Shown here: positions 56,816 through 64,000 of the stretch, piece after piece
How positions within the stretch are numbered: position 1 is the stretch's first letter
Layout of the letters: each line of letters starts with the position of its first letter
Assembly (NCBI GenBank): GCA_014155875.1
Contig: JACEFZ010011694.1
Location: 260,224 to 324,223 of the forward strand
Length of the DNA stretch: 64,000 nucleotides
Direction of reading: 5' to 3'
Origin: Cepaea nemoralis
Taxonomy: Eukaryota; Mollusca; Gastropoda; Stylommatophora; Helicidae
Program-made: the position numbers and the translations under genes
The notes under the pieces: model-generated
Databases searched by the model: none
What the model was told of the DNA's origin: nothing
The model's input: only the letters and a program-made list of their open reading frames with translations

Positions 56816-59800
56816 GAGGCAATTTAATGGGAAACTGAGGAAGCGGTGGGAGGCTCCTCTCTCCCTCACTCAACACCAGTAGGTGGACATAGCTACCATG
56901 CTATTAAGTTCCCTCTAGCGATCTACGAAGAGGACAAAGAGACCATTGACAAGTAACTTCAACGCTTCGAGGCCATGTCTGTTGCTATGGGTCTGGATCG
57001 TGACGAATGGTGTCTTAAGCTGTCCTAGGGATTACGCGGGACCGCTACGAGGTTTATTCTCACCTGCCACCAGGACTGAGAACAATTATGACGAGTTGAA
57101 GACGGCTCTGCTGAATGATTCGAGGTAACGTCACATACCTACCGGAACAAATTTCGAGCAGCGAACGAGAACCGGGGAGTTGTTTGCCGCCTACAGTTTG
57201 CGTCTAAATTCCTATCTCCATACGTGATGGATTTGGCTGGGTTCACACATGACTATGAGAAGTCTGGAAGAGCTCATGGTGGTCGACCAGCTGAAGAAGC
57301 AAATGTCGAAACCTCTCAGGACATTCCTGGGAGAACAAAGAGCGAACGTATTGACCTCGTGACAAATTAGCAGAACGGTTCGTCGAGGTACATGTGGAGG
57401 CAGGGGAAACCTTTCAACCAACACCAAAGTCAGGAGAAATAGGACAGAAAGAAAGCCAAAAACTCAGGAACCAAAAAGGGGGAACCTTATGTACAAACTT
57501 CAGAGGATAGTTTGGAGAAGACGAAGGAGGAAGCAAGAGCACTTCGAGCTCTACATCAAAACGACCGTGGTCGGAGAAGTGGTGTTCAATTTGTAAGTCA
57601 CCCTCTCACATACGAGGGACTGAAAATCGACGGCTAAGACCCCTCACTTCGCAGCATGTCAAGTGACTTCCAGGGGTTGTCACTGAAAATGCCAAGGTCA
57701 ACGAGGAAGCCCGCCACGAGGAGAGCTCACTCAAGTCCGGCACTAGAACATCTAGGACAGGGTAATGGTGCAAAACTGCAAGTCAAACACGCACAATGCT
57801 ATTGACTGCAGGGGAAGTCAGGATATTCTCAGTTCGTCGGGTGCCCCGGGAACCTAAGTGGAGCCCACCAACAGGTCGAGGCCGAGGAGGAGACTCCAGA
57901 CCAGGAAAACCACCTGTAGTGGAATTGGTAGAGGTTAACGGTCGTCAATGGAGTGTTTGTACTACACAGGACTGGACGGGGAGGCCGTGATTTCTGCGGA
58001 TCTGGTACATCCAGAACAATTCACAGGTGAGACCATGGAGATACAGCCTGCACAGAAAGTGCTGTGGCATGATTTGCCCATTGCTAATGTGGAGATTCGG
58101 TCAAGGTATGTCACCGGCACAATCAAGCCGCTGTATTGATCGATCCCATTTTTCCCGTAATCCTCGGTTGCCGGTATGTCTTTCTGGGAATTCCCAGGGA
58201 GCCAATCCATATGGGAGCAATACAGACTCGCTCTAAGACAAGAACGGAAGAGGCAGAAGCAAGTGTGATTAACCCACTGCCGGGGAGCTACGAACTGCCC
58301 AGAGTGAGGATGCTACTTTACGTCCTTGCTGCTAAAAGCTGCAGAGAAGTGCTGATCCACCAGGACAGGGCAGTACGACATGAGAATAAGATACTCTACA
58401 GGAGATCAGGAAGGGGAGACAACCTATACGGTCAGTTGGTCGTCCCGAAGGCTCACCGTTCCCAAATTCTTCATATGGGCATACCATCTCCTTTAGTAGG
58501 CATATGGGTAATGCTGCCACCATGCAGGCTATGCCATACTAAGACATAACACAAGGATCAGTACTAAGTGTCGTGAAATCACTGTAACTTAACACTCAGA
58601 TGATAAAAATACCAAAGACAGTTTGATTCGCAACTACAAGTTGTTTACTACGGGGAGTCGGTGAGATCAAACAGTGGAGTCGTCTTTGAAAGTCGCCACA
58701 AGACAGCAAATTGTAGGCTTGTTATTGTGACCCGATTAGGAGAATGCAGGAAACAGGCTACCTTGTTTTTGGTTGTTGAAACAAGAGAGACCACTTTTGC
58801 ATTGATTAAACAAAGGGGAGAGAAGAATTCTGATATGGATATCTGCCCCAGGAACCATCTGATGTGTTGACATCAAAGGAACTTCACTAGAACAATCCAA
58901 GGCTCTTGACAAAAACATGACTTTGTTTACAGTTAGTGTAGACAATAAAGTTGACTTGACTGACGTGTTTCTGTACCACTGGTTAGGATAATTCGGAGAG
59001 CATCTACAGTGTTAGATTTAATTAAGGATTAAATAACATGTTCTTTATGGCAATTGTAGAGGCCATCCAGGAGTGATGCGGGTTGCACTAAGGTATTACA
59101 TATAGTGTATTTAGCCTAATATCAATGTAGGTCAAGTAGCCTTGTTAAAACTAGCTAGGTGAGGAAATAATTAGCTCTGTTAGTTGAGAATAGAGTAGTG
59201 AAGTGAGAATTAGCTCTGCTAGTGAGAATAGTGTAGTGGGTGATATTTGAGAGATTAAGGATGGGTTGGGAGAGATGGGGGAAGTGTCCAATAGTGGATC
59301 TTTCAGTGGGGTGCCCACTGGGGTTCTGCACTCTGTTTATTGGTCTTTCCTTGTCATAGCCTGGATTCGGACCTAGGTGATGAGCTTCATCTGCTCTATG
59401 ACAGAGTTTAGTTCGCTGATAAATATCTGAGCGAGGCCGTAGGCCTACTCTCAGCTGGTAGGGTCAGTGACTGGTGCTCTCACCAGGTGTGTTATTTCTC
59501 TAACAGGTTCCCTGCCAGTTACGAGGAAGCTCTACACTCGTTTTGAAGAAGTTTTACTCCGATTGGGGAGAACACCAGTTGAACAGTCAATGTTGTTTTT
59601 ACGGAAATGAATAACGTCCGAGAAGAAAATCTGGCCAATATTGTTTACGCTGGGCCTATGATCAGGAGGGTCCACCGGAACAGGGCTCAGATGAGCAAAA
59701 CCATATAACGATTCCTGTGTGATAAGGTTCACCTAGCATGGGTGATGTTTGATGATACACCATACATCATACGAATAATAGTAACTAAACGAGAACTTTA

Positions 59801-60291
59801 AATGTAACATTCACATGGTGTGGTAGATTCCAGTGAAAGATTACAAGGGACATTGTACTTGAGACAATATAGACACTAGATAGGATCAAGGTATATTAAC
59901 AATAACAGTGATACCTAATTTCACAGTACAAGGATTTGTACATTTTAGGAACTATAGGAACTTATAATGTGCAGTGTGCAACCGGTCCATGATCAGTGGT
60001 AACTATAGACTGTATCTATTTCGGATGATCATGTAGATGGATTACCAGGTAGGTACAGAAGAAGTCAGTGTCTGGCAGGAGAGATACATCACTTGGTGAG
60101 GTTGTCTTGTGCTGACCTAACGTGCTGTGGTGTGACCTTGCTAGGATGATCTGAATGGGCGATGGATCTGATGGTCCGATTCTACACACATTATAGTACA
60201 CGTCACACATTCTTCGCATACGCTTCTCACATACATTACACTTTTCTTTTATAATTAATTGTTATAATTTTTAAAAGCTAGAGTTGTTGAG

Positions 60292-63200
60292 GACGGTAGA
60301 GGATGGAAACACACCACAGTGTGGCTAACACAGGCTCTGGGGGACCGACTATCCACCGAATAAGTGGACAACTCTGCGCTGAGCAGAGCAGGGCACTCAC
60401 TTGTCATGACAGTCGGAAATGGCTGTCAAAGGCAGAGTTAAAAGACCACCAGTGTGAATGTGGAAGGCAAGGGGAAAGCACCACATTATCTTCCCAAGAT
60501 TTCATGGCGACACACATTTCAGAAATAGTGAACGACGTTAATGGCTGTCTTAGGACATCCTCGTCCGGTAGGGACAGTCATGAGCCACAGGTGACACCAG
60601 ACCGTCATCCAGCTACTGATGGCAAAACTAAACAATAACTAAACTAAATAAATTTAGAGTAGGAACAGGGGAATGTTAGGACATTAAATGAGCTAGGAAA
60701 GTTAAACAATGTTCTAAGAGAAATATGGAAAACATGAAAATGAATATACTAGGCATAAGTGAGATGAGATGGAAGGGACCTGCACAATTATAACCGACAA
60801 AACACACAATAATTTATTCTGGAGGGGACACACATGAAAAAGGTGTAGGAATATATTTGATGAAAAATACAGCCAAATCTATGACTGGATACTGGTGCAT
60901 TTCAGATAGAGTTATAATGGTCAAAATCAAAGCAAACCAATAGATATAAATATTATACAAGTATATGCACCAACAACAAACAGTAGTGATGAAGATATAC
61001 AAAACTTTTACGATGAAGTTGAAATGGCAATAGCCCAAAATTGGATCACAAGAAATAAAAATAATACTAGGGGATTTTAATGCAAAAGTAGGAAAGGAAA
61101 AATACAGGATATAGTGGGGAATTACGGTTTAGGTACAAGAAATGAAAAGAGGAGAGAAAACTAATAGAATGGGCAAATATTAAGGATATAAGAATTGGAA
61201 ACACATGGTTAAACACCATAAGAGACGACTATACACATGGAAAAGCCCTGATATGAAAAATACGCAACCAAATTGACATACATACTTATTAATAAAGATT
61301 TAGAAATGCATTAATTAATGTAAAGACAATGCCTGTGCTGACGGTACAGTGATCATGTACCACTATGTGGACAAATAAAAGTAAGATTAAAGAGAGGGGA
61401 AAAAATGGTTAAAAACTTGAGACTTAATAAAGAGGTTCTGAAAGTAGATAGAAATTCAAGAACAATACAGAGTGACTGTGAAAAATAGGTACAATGCAAT
61501 AGCTAAAATACAGAGTATAAGATGAACAATGGGAAATGTTAAGGACTCCATTCATCAACTAGAACAACGAAATATTACCGGAGAGAAGCCAAAAAGCTAA
61601 GAAAAAAATGGATGAATGAAGAAATCTTAAGGTTGATGGACAAAAGGAAACAGAAGTAAAATGACAAACAAGAAGTATGCTAAGATAAATAAAGAAATAA
61701 GAGATAAATGTGTGAAGGCAAAAGAAAGTTGGTTAAATGAGCAAGTGCAAGAAAAATTGAATTAAATTCCATTAAAGATACAAAAAATTATGTACAGACA
61801 AATCAGCGAGCTCACAGGAAGAAAAATAAGAATAAATACAAGGTGTTTGAAATAAAAAATAGGACAGACTATTATTGGAGGAAGGTGCTATAATGAAGAG
61901 TTGGAATGAGTATATAAGAGAATTATATAGATGGAGAAAGGGAAGAATTAACAGAAGAAAGTAACTTAGAAGGCCACCTATTCTAAAAGAAGAAGTCGCT
62001 GATGCTATGAAACATTGAGGAAGAAAAAGGAAAAAACAGCTGGGCCAGATGAAAATCACAATAGAAGAATTAGAAGTGTTGGGAGAATTTGGAGTAGAGT
62101 ATATTAACCAAAATGTTGAATGATATTTACAGTAGTGGATATTTACCCAATGAGTATGCTGAAATCTGTATTTATAGCTATACAAAAAGACCAGGAGCAA
62201 TTGATTGGTGAAGGATTTTCGTACAATTAACCTCATAGAACCATGTCACTAGCTTCTACTCAGAATTAGATGGAAGAACAAGAAAAGAAAAATAAAAAAT
62301 GGAACAATTAGTGAAGAACAGTAGTGTTTTATGGAGGAAGGGTACAAACAATGCAATATATATATTACGAACACTAATATAAAAGATCAATAGAGAAACA
62401 AAGAGACATATATTTATGCTTCATAGATTATACTAAGGCATTTGATAAAGTAAAACATGTGAGCTGATTAAAATTGTTGGAAGATATCAAGCATTGATGG
62501 GAAAGATTTAAGAAAATAATAAAGAATATATACTGAACCAAGTAGCAGCAATTAAAATGGAAATAAAGAGGGTAGTTACGAACAGATAAAGCTAGGAGTA
62601 CAGACAGGGGTGTGTCTTGTCACCCGATAGCTGTTCTCCCTGTATAGCGAGAGTAATAATGAGAGGAGATCAAAGAGAAGCCAGGATACTAATCGGAGGA
62701 TATAATATAGACAATATACTCTACGCAAGATGACACAGGTATTGGTAGCGGATAATGCAACAGACCTACAACAATTGTCGGACAGTGTAGTACAGAGAGT
62801 GCACAGAAAGGGACTGTCCCTTGAAATATCAAGAAAACAGTAACAATGGGTGATCTCAAAGAGAAATGGGGACGCCAAAATGTGACATAGAAATAGAAGG
62901 GTAAATTCTCAACCAAGTGGATAATTTTAAAATACCTAGGGGCACTTATAACATCAGATGGAAGATGTACAAAAGAGATTAAGAGCAGAATAGGGCAGGC
63001 AAAAGACAGCATTTCAGAAAATGAAGAGTATCTTATGCAATAAGTCGCTATCAATGAATGTAAGAAAGAGAGGTACTAAAATGCTATATAGAACCAGTTT
63101 TGCTGTATGGCAGCGAATCTTGAAATGTAAATGAACAAATTAGGAAGAACTTAGAAAGCAACAGAGATGTGGTTTTTAAGACGAATGTTGCGAATTCCTT

Positions 63201-63516
63201 GGACTGCCAGAGTAACTAACAACGATTGCCTGAAAGAGGCTAATGAAACTAGAACACTATAATACAACAATAAGAAAGAGACAAACATCTTTCTTTGGTC
63301 ATGTGATGAGAAGAGAGGCATTGGAGAACATCGTGACAACTGGAAAGATCGAGGGGAAGAGAGGCAGAGGCAGACCAAGAGAAATGATGCTGGACGGACT
63401 GGAGACGGTGGCATGGAGGAATATCATCAGCAGAGTTGATCCAGAACACCAAAGACCGAGATCTGTGGAGAGCCATGAATGACTACTGCCAGCCGGCACG
63501 GCACTTGATGATGATG
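60292..63516 (+). mobile_element. Mirror copy of the full-length family B element
   Basis: Bounded by agagttgttgag on both sides. It holds the same TGA after YGSES and the same endonuclease-region frameshift as the left copy, plus dozens of extra indels, so those shared lesions are real and the others are probably noise. Confidence 0.88.
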
Positions 63517-63557
63517 AGAGTTGTTGAGTATATATTGTATATAGAGTTGTTGAGTAT

Positions 63558-64000
63558 ATATAGTAACATATAAAGGCAGGAAAACAGACCCTTCAAATAA
63601 CATCTGGGTTGAAACAGGGGGATGCACTATCGCCGCTACTCTTCAATCTGGCTCTAGAGAAATTTTAGGAAAAGGGAAAGGGGATGTATATTGGAGGAAC
63701 ATCCAAACTGCTTGTTATGCAGATTATAAGATATTAAGGGGAAGTGAACAAAAAACATTGAAAATTGACTCACTTAAGGAAAAAGCCCAACAATGGGCTG
63801 GTTTCAAACCAAAAAAGACAGAATATATGGGAATTTCAGAGACGGAATGGCTAAAAACTCTGGCCACATACAAAAATAATATGACCATTAAAAACGGAAA
63901 CACAAATACCTGGTGCAATCTTTAACTGCTCCACCCTCAAGGGAGAAATACAAAATGAATCAACTCTGGAAATAAAATTACTATCAAATACAACATCTAC
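63558..64000 (+). mobile_element. Mirror copy of the family A element, cut by window end
   Basis: Begins after the TSD (about 63543-63557) and shows the KQGDALSPLLFNL RT motif. Later sequence is heavily corrupted compared with 36100-36600. Confidence 0.85.

Larger units (their letters stand above)
50079..64000 (-). repeat. Right arm of the palindrome (noisy reverse complement)
   Basis: All elements of the left arm recur in opposite orientation. Typical differences are one-base losses in homopolymers (for example near 57100-57180: aaa to aa twice, ggggg to gggg), interrupted AT and TG tracts, and from about 60.6 kb frequent indels and substitutions. The 789-codon RT frame of the left arm is shattered here. 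This pattern is expected of an uncorrected long-read strand, not of decay. The arm runs off the window. Confidence 0.93.
54092..64000 (+). mobile_element. Mirror copy of the LTR retrotransposon, incomplete at window end
   Basis: TSD ctgta (54087-54091), 5' LTR 54092-56016, internal region 56017-58568 (gag ATG region near 56412, protease-like part near 57960), and 3' LTR from 58569, interrupted at 60291. Frame status differs from the left arm because of indels; at the gag start the right arm happens to be open across the left-arm frameshift. Confidence 0.88.

Noticed and set aside
50079..64000. Independent second set of retroelements and novel small genes on the right arm
   Set aside because: All are mirror images of left-arm sequence with added indels; new frames there come from those indels.

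Overview
This is eukaryotic (metazoan) genomic DNA made mostly of transposable elements and tandem repeats. It has one recognisable cellular gene, a class A GPCR at about 9.3-10.3 kb on the minus strand. The GPCR type (short, noncanonical motifs), the mix of RTE-like and RNase H-bearing non-LTR retrotransposons, mariner, SINE and long-LTR elements, and the many microsatellites suggest an invertebrate, probably a gastropod mollusc. That placement is an inference, not proof. I found no rRNA, functional tRNA gene, CRISPR array or prokaryotic operon.

Layout. 1-4.7 kb: unrecognised DNA with small retrotransposon fragments and a SINE. 4.7-6.2 kb: a 27-bp satellite array split by a SINE. 6.2-8.4 kb: an RNase H-bearing retrotransposon inserted, with an 11-bp target-site duplication (TSD), into the 3' end of an RTE-like element. 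8.8-10.3 kb: the GPCR exon; its C-terminal codons have been amplified into a 53-bp minisatellite that separates the receptor from its probable original tail. 10.4-13.1 kb: microsatellites, an internally deleted mariner, a SINE and a hAT-like MITE. 13.1-18.5 kb: an old minus-strand RNase H element with two later insertions. 20.6-24.7 kb: another RNase H element inside an RTE-like element. 24.8-34.8 kb: minisatellites, a degenerate mariner, an internally deleted mariner with TIRs, a foldback MITE with an 8-bp TSD, SINEs, and a 21-bp minisatellite that grew from the first codons of a LINE endonuclease.

35.3-46.1 kb: a complete LTR retrotransposon structure (TSD tacag, LTRs about 1.92 kb) whose reverse transcriptase and RNase H region is deleted. 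Its 3' LTR holds two nested non-LTR retrotransposons that used the same target site. 46.1-50.1 kb: more nested elements, ending in a second, short LTR element.

50.1-64 kb: a noisy reverse complement of about 36.1-50.1 kb, folded exactly at a 12-bp (AT)6 tract at 50073-50084. Every insertion junction is mirrored, but the right arm carries many one-base indels, often in homopolymers, and becomes worse towards the window end. I read this as most likely an uncorrected foldback (inverted-duplication) sequencing or assembly artefact, although a real recent palindrome cannot be excluded from sequence alone. Genes annotated only on the right arm should not be counted as separate loci.

No new enzymatic system is evident. 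The most interesting biology is how tandem repeats arise from coding sequence (GPCR helix 8, LINE endonuclease, RNase H) and the well-resolved nested insertion history.
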